A DNA stretch of 64,000 bases from Symmachiella dynata (GCF_007747995.1 NZ_CP036276.1:3339001-3403000), one strand, 5' to 3'; counted from the first letter of the stretch, positions 16,992 to 25,103 are shown. The notes: generated by a model not told the origin, from the letters alone. Numbers and translations are program-made.

Positions 16992-17792
16992 ATGGCTATT
17001 CAGCTGTTCTATCAAAGCGGGGGCCGGCCGTCAGGTCCGGTTGATTCGAAGGAACTGCGCCGGCTGGCTGAAGCTGGCATCGTCACACCCAACACGTTGG
17101 TACGTAAGGGCGCTAGTGGCCGCTGGGTACGCGCCGAGAACGTCCGGGGTTTATTCCAGCGATCCACGCCCGCGCCTTCGCTTTCGCTTGGCGCGTCTAC
17201 GCCGGTACCGCAGTCCGGCGAGCTAGTCAAAGAGGAAGGCGAAAAGTGGAGTTTCAAGAACGGGGAAAAAGAATTCGGTCCCTATGACATTGAGGGTCTC
17301 CGCGATGCAGCGGAAAAGAGATGGATGGATGTGAATACCCTGATTCGACAAGAGCCTGATGGCGAGTGGATCTCGGCACTAACGACAGGACTTATCCCGA
17401 CATCGTTGCTTCGCAGAAACACACCGGGCACCCCTTGGTCTGCCAAGCATCTGCTGCTGGGTTTCCTTGGGCTGTTTCTGATTGCTTTTGCTGGCGCGGT
17501 GGCCCGTGACTTGACGCGCAGTTTTCTACGAGACGGACACTCGCCACCTGGCGTGCGCCAGATTCTGAAGCACGCGATTGAGAGAACGGCAGTCCGTTCT
17601 TCCGCGTTGCGGTCAGTCGGATACGACCAGGAGCAACAAGTTCTAGAGATCGAGTTCACCAACGGAGCCGTGTACCAGTATTTCGACGTGCCGGTCGAAG
17701 TCTACCGCGGGCTGATGGCGGCCGAGTCACATGGCCGGTACTTCAACCAAGCCGTGCGCAATGCGGGATACCGATACCAAAGAATGAACTGA
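16992..17792 (+). CDS. GYF_2-GYF_2-TM-KTSC membrane protein
   Basis: 266 aa. Two GYF_2 (DUF4339) domains: residues 4-55 (FYQSGGRPSGPVDSKEL) and 86-133 (WSFKNGEKEFGPYDIEGL). A transmembrane helix at 151-171 (AKHLLLGFLGLFLIAF) is followed by a KTSC domain at 198-262 (RTAVRSSALRSVGYD, then VYQYFDVPVEVY and AAESHGRYFNQAVR). GYF_2 domains bind proline-rich or unstructured peptides; KTSC is a small domain of unknown role found in phage and mobile-element proteins. Topology (which domain is outside) is not clear. It starts 77 bases after the nuclease-NTPase gene, so both may be transcribed together. A role as membrane partner or sensor of that protein is inference. Confidence 0.75.
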   Translation: MAIQLFYQSGGRPSGPVDSKELRRLAEAGIVTPNTLVRKGASGRWVRAENVRGLFQRSTPAPSLSLGASTPVPQSGELVKEEGEKWSFKNGEKEFGPYDIEGLRDAAEKRWMDVNTLIRQEPDGEWISALTTGLIPTSLLRRNTPGTPWSAKHLLLGFLGLFLIAFAGAVARDLTRSFLRDGHSPPGVRQILKHAIERTAVRSSALRSVGYDQEQQVLEIEFTNGAVYQYFDVPVEVYRGLMAAESHGRYFNQAVRNAGYRYQRMN

Positions 17793-17980
17793 AGCTATGT
17801 CGGCGATTTTAACGGTCCCCGATGCGATTGCGTTCTTGGTCGGGCCACGCTGTGGTACACTAGCGAAATCGGGACGGCTGACCGGGTTGCAAACCGGTGG
17901 CCAAGCGGACCCGGCAGCGGTCGCCTTCTCTGCCTTTCGGTGATTGCTGCTTGGTCCGGCCCGAATTGGAAAGGCAGGAC

Positions 17981-18898
17981 ATGGCAGACATTCTTGAGGA
18001 ATATGGCACGCTTCGAAGCGAATTCATTGAAGCGGCGGTGAAGTACGAGGATGCAGGATACAAGACATTCATCGAGAGAACTGCCCGCAGCGAAGAAGGG
18101 TACAATGAAAGCGGCCGATATGATTGTGTTGCTTTGATAAAATGGCCGTGCAGGCCGTGGCGCAAGTGCTGGATTCTTGCTCCACTCAGCGGCACGAACG
18201 AAGAGCCCTTCTCTACCATGAAGACGCTCTTTAGTAAGGCGTGGCTATTGCTACCGAGAGTCATCGCGGAGCGGGTTGTAGTCACGGCTGAGTGGCAATT
18301 ATCGCCACCAGCCGATTGTGGGCTATATTGGGCGCGTTCACACTATCAATATTGGTGTTGGCTACTCTGGTTCGATTGGCTCTGGCGATGCGGCGAGGTA
18401 GAAACTGAGGAACCGGAAGTCCAACCGGCGGGGATGGATTTGCAACCGTTTTCCTCATCAGCGGACCTGATCGCTCGATGGGGTCTCGACGGAGGCGCTG
18501 GCACGATTCCCGTGTGGCTTGCGCCCGCCAAGGCCCCCGAATCGCAGACGCCGGCGGCCAAGCGCCCGGAAGCAGAACACGAGGGCGACGACGCTGAAGG
18601 TCAAGTCGAATCGTGCAAAGGCAAGGAAGTGCGTCGAGGACGTGTTGGAGCGAAACACGACGAACGATTTGCAAATATTGAATCTGTTTATTTGCACGTA
18701 AAGGGAGAAGAGGAACTCCGTTCGAAAGAGTTCAACAAACTCAAGAAACGCATTCGGAATTGGTTAACCGGTGATGGTTGGAATAAACCATACAAAGACA
18801 CCGGGAAACATTGGCGTGAGGACCTCAGTGAACGCCGACGCATCAAGCTCTGCACGATGCGAAGTTTTCTCTTAGAGCAATTCGATTGGCCGGAATGA
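17981..18898 (+). CDS. Hypothetical protein of the element (305 aa)
   Basis: Start at ATG 17981 with GGCAGG just upstream; a GTG at 17897 would add 28 residues of low-complexity sequence. The N-terminal half contains a Trp-rich stretch (YQYWCWLLWFDWLWRC) that may be a buried core or a short membrane dip. A Pro/Ala/Glu-rich linker follows (APESQTPAAKRPEAEHEG). The last 75 residues (EFNKLKKRIRNWLTGDGW to LEQFDWPE) form a compact basic helical domain that could bind DNA. No family recognised. It ends at the iteron-like array. Confidence 0.5.
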   Translation: MADILEEYGTLRSEFIEAAVKYEDAGYKTFIERTARSEEGYNESGRYDCVALIKWPCRPWRKCWILAPLSGTNEEPFSTMKTLFSKAWLLLPRVIAERVVVTAEWQLSPPADCGLYWARSHYQYWCWLLWFDWLWRCGEVETEEPEVQPAGMDLQPFSSSADLIARWGLDGGAGTIPVWLAPAKAPESQTPAAKRPEAEHEGDDAEGQVESCKGKEVRRGRVGAKHDERFANIESVYLHVKGEEELRSKEFNKLKKRIRNWLTGDGWNKPYKDTGKHWREDLSERRRIKLCTMRSFLLEQFDWPE

Positions 18899-18920
18899 CG
18901 GTCGATTTCACCCGCCAAAC

Positions 18921-19068
18921 TTGCACGAAAAGCGCCGCAAGAGTCTTGCACAAAAAAACTTTTTGTGCTGCGAAAAAATTCTGTTCTAAGTTTCGCAGTG
19001 TTTCTTGGTGCGAAATCGTCGCTTCTCTTGCACGAATTGCATAGCGACGAAAACGTTCTTTTCGTGCA
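18921..19068. repeat. Iteron-like TTGCAC(G/A)AAA array
   Basis: Copies on the plus strand at 18921-18930, 18946-18955 and 19028-19037 (last base T). Inverted copies lie at 19059-19068 (TTTTCGTGCA) and, diverged, at 18961-18968 (TTTTGTGC); GGTGCGAAA at 19007-19015 is a weaker relative. The block is non-coding and sits upstream of the regulator/ATPase operon. It may be a replication origin, a transfer site or a multi-site operator for the element. Confidence 0.55.
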
Positions 19069-19084
19069 TTCTCGGATCAGTAGC

Positions 19085-19112
19085 TTGGGTGTGGTCTTGG
19101 ATACCACATAAC
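19085..19112 (+). promoter_or_regulatory. Putative promoter with dyad in the spacer
   Basis: TTGGGT (19085-19090) and CATAAC (19107-19112) with 16 bases between resemble a sigma70 promoter. The dyad TGTGGT (19090-19095) / ACCACA (19103-19108) lies within the spacer, as in MerR-type promoters. The gene it would drive encodes a MerR/AlpA-like protein. Confidence 0.4.
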
Positions 19113-19132
19113 TCTTGATAGGAGCTACTGAC

Positions 19133-19354
19133 ATGAATGTTTCTCGTAAGGCGGTCATTTCCTCGTGGGCAGAAAAATTATTGTTGACGAGTCCCGAAGC
19201 TGCTGACGCCATGTCCATCAGTCAGAGAACGTTGTTCTCACTGACCAAATCCGGCGAGATTCCCTGCGTTCGCGTCGGTCGGAGTGTCCGCTATTGCGCC
19301 GACGACCTTCGGAACTGGATCGAACGTCAAAAGCAAGGAGTGCATTCGAAATGA
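19133..19354 (+). CDS. AlpA/excisionase-like HTH protein
   Basis: 73 aa from ATG 19133, with AGGAG 8 bases upstream. After 15 residues it shows the classic HTH_17 pattern: LLTSPEAADAMSISQRTLFSL, then GEIPCVRVGRSVRYCADDL and RNWIERQK. Such proteins act as excisionases or as activators of integrase genes in integrative elements. Its stop overlaps the start of the next gene (ATGA at 19351-19354). It heads the three-gene operon with the ATPase. Confidence 0.85.
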   Translation: MNVSRKAVISSWAEKLLLTSPEAADAMSISQRTLFSLTKSGEIPCVRVGRSVRYCADDLRNWIERQKQGVHSK

Positions 19355-19674
19355 ACTCCAGGCCAAGACCTCAATTCCAAACTGTTGATGAATACATCGA
19401 CCACGTTGACGCAGCGATTGCGGCTGGCGTGGAACCGTGGCCGCCAGCGACGATTACTGAACTCAAAGCCGTGTTCGATCACTTCCCGGACTACGCGAGG
19501 CGATGGCTGCCTGCACCGAAGATTCTTGTGTCGATCGGGCTGCCAGCCGATTTTGGGCGTGATCCCAAACCGCTGAGTGAGTCCTTCCAAGAACGAATCC
19601 TTGCCACTTTGGAGGTCGATGCTGAGTTCCGCGCGGCCGTTTCGTTGCTATTGAACGGCGGAGGTGCGAAATGA
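19351..19674 (+). CDS. Hypothetical element protein (107 aa)
   Basis: Starts in a 4-base overlap with the AlpA-like gene and ends in a 4-base overlap with the ATPase gene, so its place in a coupled operon is firm. Sequence landmarks are TVDEYIDHVDAAIAAG, AVFDHFPDYARRWLPA and ESFQERILATLEVDAEFR. It is acidic and helical, without Cys or membrane segments. A helper of the downstream ATPase is likely from position only; no family recognised. Confidence 0.65.
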   Translation: MNSRPRPQFQTVDEYIDHVDAAIAAGVEPWPPATITELKAVFDHFPDYARRWLPAPKILVSIGLPADFGRDPKPLSESFQERILATLEVDAEFRAAVSLLLNGGGAK

Positions 19675-21389
19675 CTCGGAAATCTCAACTTGCGGCACAA
19701 GCACAACAAAAACCGCGTCCGCGTTCCAAGTCGAAACCCAAGAAGGAATCCGACAACGGCCGGCAGGACTCACAGGCAACCAAGTTGGTCGAATTGGCGG
19801 AAGACGCTGGCGTGGAACTGTTTCATACTCCGGGTTCGGATGCTGATGGATACGCTTTAGTAGCGTTTGACGGCCATCGTGAAACGTGGCGGATTGGAAC
19901 CAAGGCATTTCGCTTTTGGCTCAAGCGATTGTACTGGACGGCCAACAAAGCGGCGGCGAATTCACAGGCGATGCAGGATGCGATTGGCGTGTTGCGCGGC
20001 AAGGCGTTGTTCGACGGCGCGGAGTATCCTGTTTTTGTCCGGTTGGCGGAATTCGACGGCGCGATTTGGTTGGACTTGGCCGACGACGATTGGCGAGCGG
20101 TACGGATTGGCCAAGATAGCTGGGAAGTCGTCAGCAATCCGCCGGTAAGATTCGTCCGGCCTCGAGGAATGTCGGCACTTCCCGTACCCGAGCGCGGGGG
20201 AAACGTCGATGAATTGCGCCGATTCATCAACATCAATGACGATGCGGATTGGTTGCTGTTGCTCGCGTGGCTGCTTGCCGCACTTAGGCCGAATGGCCCT
20301 TTTCCTGTTTTGGGAATTCACGGCGAACAGGGAAGTGCAAAATCGACAGCCTGCCGGATGCTGCGCGGACTGGTCGATCCAAATGAAGCCGACTTGCGGA
20401 GCGGACCTCGCAACGAACAGGACTTGGTGATTGCCGCAACGAATGGCTGGATCGTAGCTCTTGAGAATCTTTCAAAAATCCCGGACTGGTTGAGCGATGC
20501 GCTCTGCCGCCTTGCAACCGGTGGTGGATTCGGAACTCGCGAATTGTACACGGATGGTGAGGAAAAGCTGTTCAGCGCGAAACGGCCGATGATGCTGAAT
20601 GGCATTACCGAACTGGCAACACGGCCGGATTTGCTGGACCGTAGTATTCTCATTTCGCTGCCGCGAATTCCTGACGATAAGCGACGTAGCGAGGCTGGGC
20701 TATGGCGAGAATTCGACACGGCAAAACCACGAATACTTGGCGCACTGATGGACACTGTTTCAGCCGGGCTGGCAAATATCAATCACGTCGTCTTGGACTG
20801 TGAACCAAGAATGGCTGATTTCGCGGAATGGGGGGTTGCAGTCGAACCGGCATTGGATTGTGAACCGGGCGCGTTTCTGGCCGCCTACATGCGGAATCGC
20901 GAGACCGCGAACGAATCTGCTATCGAATCAAGCGTCATCGCCGAACCGTTGTTGTTGTTCCTTGACAACCGGAACGAATGGCAGGGAACGGCAACGGAAC
21001 TGAAAATGGAACTTGAAGACATCGCAGACCAGCGGGTTGTAAAACAGAAGGGCTGGCCGAAACTTCCTCACTTTTTGTCCGGCGAAATGCGACGCATCGC
21101 ACCGAACCTACGCCGAATAGGGTACGACGTCGAATTCAACAAGTCTGGCAGTCGTCGATTGATTCACATCACAAGAACAACCCCGCAAACGAGCGACCAG
21201 AGTGTCCCAAGCGACCCGTGTAGCGGAAATGGCCGTCCCCGTGCGTCCCACAAGCGTCCCAGTGCGTCCAGTTCAGCGACCGAAAACACCGAAGAAAACC
21301 CCGGCTTGGACGCTGTGGACGCAAAGGACGCTGATTTGCATGACTGTTCTGATGACCGGCTCGACTGGATCAATGAAGCGTTTCCATAG
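19671..21389 (+). CDS. D5/SF3-helicase-like ATPase of the element
   Basis: 572 aa. A basic disordered N-terminus (first 35 residues) precedes a substrate-recognition region with W-rich strands (AIWLDLADDDWRAV). The ATPase core has Walker A GEQGSAKST (218-226), a Walker B-like strand IVALENLSKI (261-270), and arginines in RPDLLDRSILI suited to an arginine finger. Proteins of this type are common in integrative elements and phages and resemble D5-type primase-helicases without the primase. A role in unwinding the element's origin, possibly at the TTGCAC array 600 bases upstream, is inference. The tail after residue 500 is Ser/Thr/Asp-rich. It overlaps the preceding gene by 4 bases. Confidence 0.75.
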   Translation: MTRKSQLAAQAQQKPRPRSKSKPKKESDNGRQDSQATKLVELAEDAGVELFHTPGSDADGYALVAFDGHRETWRIGTKAFRFWLKRLYWTANKAAANSQAMQDAIGVLRGKALFDGAEYPVFVRLAEFDGAIWLDLADDDWRAVRIGQDSWEVVSNPPVRFVRPRGMSALPVPERGGNVDELRRFININDDADWLLLLAWLLAALRPNGPFPVLGIHGEQGSAKSTACRMLRGLVDPNEADLRSGPRNEQDLVIAATNGWIVALENLSKIPDWLSDALCRLATGGGFGTRELYTDGEEKLFSAKRPMMLNGITELATRPDLLDRSILISLPRIPDDKRRSEAGLWREFDTAKPRILGALMDTVSAGLANINHVVLDCEPRMADFAEWGVAVEPALDCEPGAFLAAYMRNRETANESAIESSVIAEPLLLFLDNRNEWQGTATELKMELEDIADQRVVKQKGWPKLPHFLSGEMRRIAPNLRRIGYDVEFNKSGSRRLIHITRTTPQTSDQSVPSDPCSGNGRPRASHKRPSASSSATENTEENPGLDAVDAKDADLHDCSDDRLDWINEAFP

Positions 21390-21432
21390 TAGTCAATCGC
21401 ATTTCGCTCACGGCAGGAATGGAAAATAATGC

Positions 21433-21460
21433 TTGACTTTCCAGTAAGCATCGCCATAAT
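21433..21460 (+). promoter_or_regulatory. Sigma70-type promoter of the xre-integrase pair
   Basis: TTGACT at 21433-21438 and CATAAT at 21455-21460, spaced 16 bases, 42 bases before the XRE start. It would give the regulator and integrase their own transcript, separate from the ATPase operon. Confidence 0.6.
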
Positions 21461-21501
21461 GAGTGCACTTACTTCGCAAGCAAGCACAGGGAGTGGAAGG
21501 C

Positions 21502-21714
21502 ATGAGCAAGGTTCTCGATGAAATCCGCAACGCCATCGAATCCAGCGGGACGTCGCGGTACGCCGTCAGCAAAGCAACAGGCATTCCCCAAGCACAATTG
21601 TCCCGGTTGATGGCCGGAACGTCCGGTTTGAGTATCGACAGTTTGGAGCGGCTGGCGGATTTTCTGGGGCTGGAAATCATCATACGTCGCAAGCAACGCA
21701 AACGGAGCAAGTAG
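21502..21714 (+). CDS. XRE-family HTH regulator
   Basis: 70 aa from ATG 21502 with GGAAGG just upstream. The single domain has the usual five-helix Cro/C1 pattern: TSRYAVSKATGIPQAQLSRL, then GTSGLSIDSLERLADFLGL. The ending IIIRRKQRKRSK is strongly basic. It starts right behind its own promoter and three bases before the integrase start, so it probably controls integrase expression and itself. Confidence 0.9.
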   Translation: MSKVLDEIRNAIESSGTSRYAVSKATGIPQAQLSRLMAGTSGLSIDSLERLADFLGLEIIIRRKQRKRSK

Positions 21715-21717
21715 AGA

Positions 21718-22992
21718 ATGGCAAGCATCACGAGCGAATCGAATGGACGAAAGACGATCCAATTTGTCGGCGCGGACAGGAAACGCCGGTCAATCCGTTT
21801 GGGCAAGGCATCGCTGCGAACCGCTCAAGCAGTGAAGGCCAAGGTGGAACACTTAGTTGGGGCTGCCCTGTCGGGCCACGCCTTGGATGGTGAGACAGCC
21901 CGTTGGGTCGCAGACCTTGATTCTGTGATGACTGACAAGCTGGCGAATGTTGGGTTAATCCCGAAACGCGAACCCGTGGGGGCCGTTCGACTGGGGGAAT
22001 TTGTCGACAGCTACATTGCCGGTCGAACGGATGCGAAGCCATCAACAGCCACGGTATGGCGACGTTCGCAAAAACATCTTGTCGCATTCTTCGGGGCTGA
22101 CAGGGACATTCGCACAATCACAGCGGGCGAAGCGAAGGACTTCCGGCGCAAGCTGCTGCTGGGCCTCTCGGACAACACGGTGCGGCGGACGTGTGGCATT
22201 GCAAAGCAGTTTTGTGAGGATGCCGTCGATCGCGGCTTGATCGGCCGAAACCCATTCAAGCATCGCGACATTCCAACAGCCACAAGCGGCAATCCATCCC
22301 GCGAATTCTTCATCACTCGGGAGATGGCCGAAAAGGTGTTTGATGCCTGCCCCGATGCGCAATGGCGTCTGCTGTTCGCACTGAGCCGCTACGGGGGCCT
22401 ACGATGCCCTTCCGAGCATCTTGCCCTACGTTGGGGTGACATCGACTGGGAACGCGGCAGAATCAATGTTAGTAGCTCGAAGACGGCGCATCATGTCGGC
22501 GGGGAGTCGCGAACGATCCCGCTGTTCCCCGAACTGCGGCCGTACCTCGATGAGTGTTACGAACTCGCCCAAGACGGCGAAGAATTCGTCATTACGCGGT
22601 ATCGGGAAGCGAATTCGAACTTGCGGACGCAATTACTGCGGATCATCAAGCGGGCTGGTTTGAAGGGCTGGCCGAAGCTGTTCCAGAATCTCCGCAGCAC
22701 GCGGGAAACCGAACTGGCCGAAGACTACCCGATGCATGTCGTCTGCGCGTGGTTGGGCAATTCTCAGCCCGTGGCAATGAAGCACTATCTGCAACTGACC
22801 GATGAGCACTTCGAAAAAGCGGTGCAGAATCCGGTGCAGCAAGTTGCCGTTTCGGGGCGTGGGGACTCGCAATCGGGACAGTCGGCCGACGACGAAACGC
22901 TAGTTTTGCAAGGCCGTGCGACCGAGTGCGACTACTTACCTGAAAGTCAAGTGGGCGATACAGGACTCGAACCTGTAACTTCTTCCGTGTAA
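21718..22992 (+). CDS. int: Tyrosine integrase with tRNA-encoded C-terminus
   Basis: 424 aa. A SAM-like N-terminal DNA-binding region (about 90-175) is followed by the catalytic domain: Arg229 (GGLRCPSEHLALRWGDIDW), Lys255 (SSSKTAHH), Arg326 (QNLRSTRETEL, with Gln where box II usually has His), Trp345 (AWLGNS) and the nucleophile Tyr357 (MKHYLQ). The linker after 375 is poorly conserved. The last 13 codons, VGDTGLEPVTSSV, are the reverse complement of the tRNA-Val gene, and the stop lies in its anticodon arm. It integrates and, with a directionality factor, excises the element at the 23-bp core. In the circle its frame would run into a 71-aa tail encoded at 13264-13478. Confidence 0.95.
   Translation: MASITSESNGRKTIQFVGADRKRRSIRLGKASLRTAQAVKAKVEHLVGAALSGHALDGETARWVADLDSVMTDKLANVGLIPKREPVGAVRLGEFVDSYIAGRTDAKPSTATVWRRSQKHLVAFFGADRDIRTITAGEAKDFRRKLLLGLSDNTVRRTCGIAKQFCEDAVDRGLIGRNPFKHRDIPTATSGNPSREFFITREMAEKVFDACPDAQWRLLFALSRYGGLRCPSEHLALRWGDIDWERGRINVSSSKTAHHVGGESRTIPLFPELRPYLDECYELAQDGEEFVITRYREANSNLRTQLLRIIKRAGLKGWPKLFQNLRSTRETELAEDYPMHVVCAWLGNSQPVAMKHYLQLTDEHFEKAVQNPVQQVAVSGRGDSQSGQSADDETLVLQGRATECDYLPESQVGDTGLEPVTSSV
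22950..22972. other. attR core (23-bp direct repeat)
   Basis: Second copy of the 13241-13263 repeat. It comprises the tRNA-Val 3' end (T-arm 3' strand and acceptor 3' strand) plus two bases beyond the discriminator. It is also in frame within the integrase gene (codons 412-418). Confidence 0.9.
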
Positions 22993-23025
22993 AGGAAGCA
23001 CGCTAACCAATTGCGTCAATCGCCC
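22952..23025 (-). tRNA. tRNA-Val (anticodon UAC)
   Basis: 74 nt folding into a full cloverleaf: acceptor GGGCGAT/ATCGCCC, D-stem ACGC/GCGT with loop AATTGGTTA, anticodon stem CTTCC/GGAAG around loop TTTACAC (anticodon TAC), T-stem ACAGG/CCTGT with loop TTCGAGT, discriminator A. The 3' CCA is not encoded. It is the attachment site of the element and remains intact after integration. Confidence 0.97.
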
Positions 23026-23043
23026 CGGTGAGCTGCGTCGGAC

Positions 23044-23072
23044 AATCTAGGGAATCGATCCGGCGCTGTCAA
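23044..23072 (-). promoter_or_regulatory. Sigma70 promoter of tRNA-Val
   Basis: On the minus strand TTGACA (23067-23072) and TAGATT (23044-23049) are 17 bases apart; transcription would start about 10 bases before the tRNA 5' end. Confidence 0.8.
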
Positions 23073-23231
23073 TGAATCTTGCCGATGAGCGAATCACTGA
23101 GTGGATTTCGTGGCAAATTGCGAAAAAATCGGCACTTACTGAACTTCTGTGATTTTTACGGCTTCTGCTATACTCGTCGTTGATTGGCGCGTCGGCGCCC
23201 CTGTATCAACATTGCGGAGACCTACACCAAT

Positions 23232-25103
23232 ATGGCCACGCCGTTTGCCGAAAGTGCACAGGGAGTGCGGCGATTGCATGCCGCCGTTGTGGAGTTGGAG
23301 CAGTCGACGCGGTTGTTGCAGTTGCCCCCACTCGACGGACGGGAGTGGTACGAACTGCTGACCCGCAAGTTGATGCCGCAGCTGGTTGGTGATCCCTACA
23401 TCGTTGCCGCTGTCGTCGGCGGGACCAATATCGGCAAAAGTGTGGTGTTCAATCATCTGGCGGGATGCGACGCCAGTGCTACCAGTCCGCTTGCCTCGGG
23501 GACGAAACATCCCACTTGCCTGGTTCCCAAGGGGTTTTCGCAACGGCATGATCTTTCGGCCATTTTTCAAGGCTTCGTTGTCAAGGAGTGGACCGAAGCG
23601 GCGGCGCCGCTGCAAGAGGTGGCCGAACACCGGTTGTTTTGGCGGATGATTCCGGAATTGCCGGAGAATTTGCTGGTGCTCGATACACCTGACATCGATA
23701 GCGATGCAGAGGTCAATTGGCACCGTGCCGATTGCATTCGGCATTGCGCCGACGTGTTGATCGCTGTGCTGACGCAACAAAAATATAATGACGCCGCCGT
23801 CAAACAGTTTTTTCGCAAAGCGGCTGTCGAAGGCAAGGCGGTGATTGTTGTCTTCAATCAATGCCAACTCCCCGACGACGAACAGTATTGGCCGCTGTGG
23901 CTGGACACGTTTTGCCGCGAAACTGAGATCCAACCGGAATGCGTGTATCTGGCCCCGCACGACCGCGAAGCGGCGGAAAACGGGCGGTTGCCGTTTTTTA
24001 TTCGCGAATTTCCGGTTCCGGACGAACCGTCGGCCGACCTTGGCGATGCCCGCGACCTCTCGGCGGAATTGTCTCAACTTCGTTTCGATGACATCAAATA
24101 TCACACGCTGCAAACCTCGTTGTCCCGATTGTTGGACCCGCAACAGGGCGTGCCGGGTTATTTGGATGAAGTGCGGCTCAAAAGTCTCGACTTTCAATCA
24201 GCGGCCGAATTGTTTTCGTCGAATCAACTAGCCCGCATCGACGACTGGCCGCCTGTGCCGAATTCGTTGCTGGTGTATCACGTTCGCGACTGGTGGCGGG
24301 AACAGCGCGAGGGGTTTCCCCGTGCGGTGCACAATTTTTACAACACCGTCGGCCGCGGTGTCGTCGCACCGTTTCGCTGGGCGCGGAATCATATCGCTGG
24401 CGAACCGACCGATCCGCTGGAGGAATACCGCCGCCGGGAATGGAACACAATCGTCGAAGCCATCAGCCGTCTTTACGATGGATTGACACAACTGAGCCAA
24501 TTCGGCAATGCCCTGCTGCAGCCGCGGTTGGAAAAAGTCTTGGCGGGAAAATCGCGTGAGGCATTGCTGGAGACTCTCTCGACTGAATACAAAGCACTCG
24601 ATTTGGCGGAGGAGATGTCACAACTCGTCGCCGCACAGATGCATACCTTCCGCGACGACAGCCCGCAGATGTATGCGTTTTTAAAACGCCTGGACACTGT
24701 TGCCGCCGCAGCCCGGCCGATGACGTCGGTCGTATTTTTCTTTGCCGGCGGCCTACCGGTCGGCCAAGCAGTCTCGCCCTTGATGGGGGACGCGATGACA
24801 CAAGCCGCCGTGCACATCGTGGGAGACATCGCCGGCGGGACCGGCGCTGTTGTGGTGGGCGAAGCGGCTGTGAGTGGTACGTCCGAAGGCCTGCGGTATC
24901 TGGAAAGCAAGTTCCGCCAACTCCAAGCCGGTTTCACCGCCCGGCGGGTGACTTGGTTCTCCGAACTACTGCGTGCGCATCTGCTCGGTTCGCTACAAGA
25001 AGAACTCCAATCCGCCGCCGACCTGCCGCATTCGGATTTGTTTGCCAGCGTGCAAGCGATTATTGAGGACTTGCGACGGCAACCGGTGGATGTGCGGGGT
25101 TAG
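23232..25103 (+). CDS. Dynamin/Era-like GTPase with C-terminal membrane segment
   Basis: 623 aa from ATG 23232. The G1 loop is GGTNIGKS (residues 63-70), G3 is LDTPDID, and the G4 position reads FNQC instead of NKxD, so base specificity is uncertain. The middle and C-terminal parts are helical; a hydrophobic stretch near 505-555 (TSVVFFFAGGLPVGQAV and GGTGAVVVGEA) could insert into membrane. This pattern fits bacterial dynamin-like or YfjP-type GTPases acting on membranes, but no exact family was named. A TATACT -10 box at 23169-23174 may drive it. It diverges from the tRNA gene. Confidence 0.7.
   Translation: MATPFAESAQGVRRLHAAVVELEQSTRLLQLPPLDGREWYELLTRKLMPQLVGDPYIVAAVVGGTNIGKSVVFNHLAGCDASATSPLASGTKHPTCLVPKGFSQRHDLSAIFQGFVVKEWTEAAAPLQEVAEHRLFWRMIPELPENLLVLDTPDIDSDAEVNWHRADCIRHCADVLIAVLTQQKYNDAAVKQFFRKAAVEGKAVIVVFNQCQLPDDEQYWPLWLDTFCRETEIQPECVYLAPHDREAAENGRLPFFIREFPVPDEPSADLGDARDLSAELSQLRFDDIKYHTLQTSLSRLLDPQQGVPGYLDEVRLKSLDFQSAAELFSSNQLARIDDWPPVPNSLLVYHVRDWWREQREGFPRAVHNFYNTVGRGVVAPFRWARNHIAGEPTDPLEEYRRREWNTIVEAISRLYDGLTQLSQFGNALLQPRLEKVLAGKSREALLETLSTEYKALDLAEEMSQLVAAQMHTFRDDSPQMYAFLKRLDTVAAAARPMTSVVFFFAGGLPVGQAVSPLMGDAMTQAAVHIVGDIAGGTGAVVVGEAAVSGTSEGLRYLESKFRQLQAGFTARRVTWFSELLRAHLLGSLQEELQSAADLPHSDLFASVQAIIEDLRRQPVDVRG

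Larger units (their letters stand above)
13241..22972 (+). mobile_element. Integrative element in tRNA-Val(UAC), about 9.7 kb
   Basis: Bounded by identical 23-bp direct repeats at 13241-13263 and 22950-22972; the right copy is the 3' part of the intact tRNA gene. The excised circle would be 9,709 bp. It carries, left to right, an HTH-like protein, a nuclease-NTPase, a GYF/KTSC membrane protein, an unknown protein, an iteron-like array, an AlpA-like regulator, a small protein, a D5/SF3-like ATPase, an XRE regulator and a tyrosine integrase next to the tRNA. There are no relaxase, conjugation or phage structural genes. It therefore looks like an autonomous integrative element or satellite that relies on others for transfer. 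The HTH gene, the nuclease-NTPase and the next two genes are probable cargo; the last six genes are the core. Confidence 0.88.

Noticed and set aside
18921-19068. A CRISPR array from repeated TTGCACGAAA
   Set aside because: Units are 10 bases, irregularly spaced and in both orientations, and no cas genes are present.
23136-24197. 353-codon open frame antisense to the GTPase
   Set aside because: It overlaps the G1-G3 motifs of the real gene and is a codon-bias shadow.
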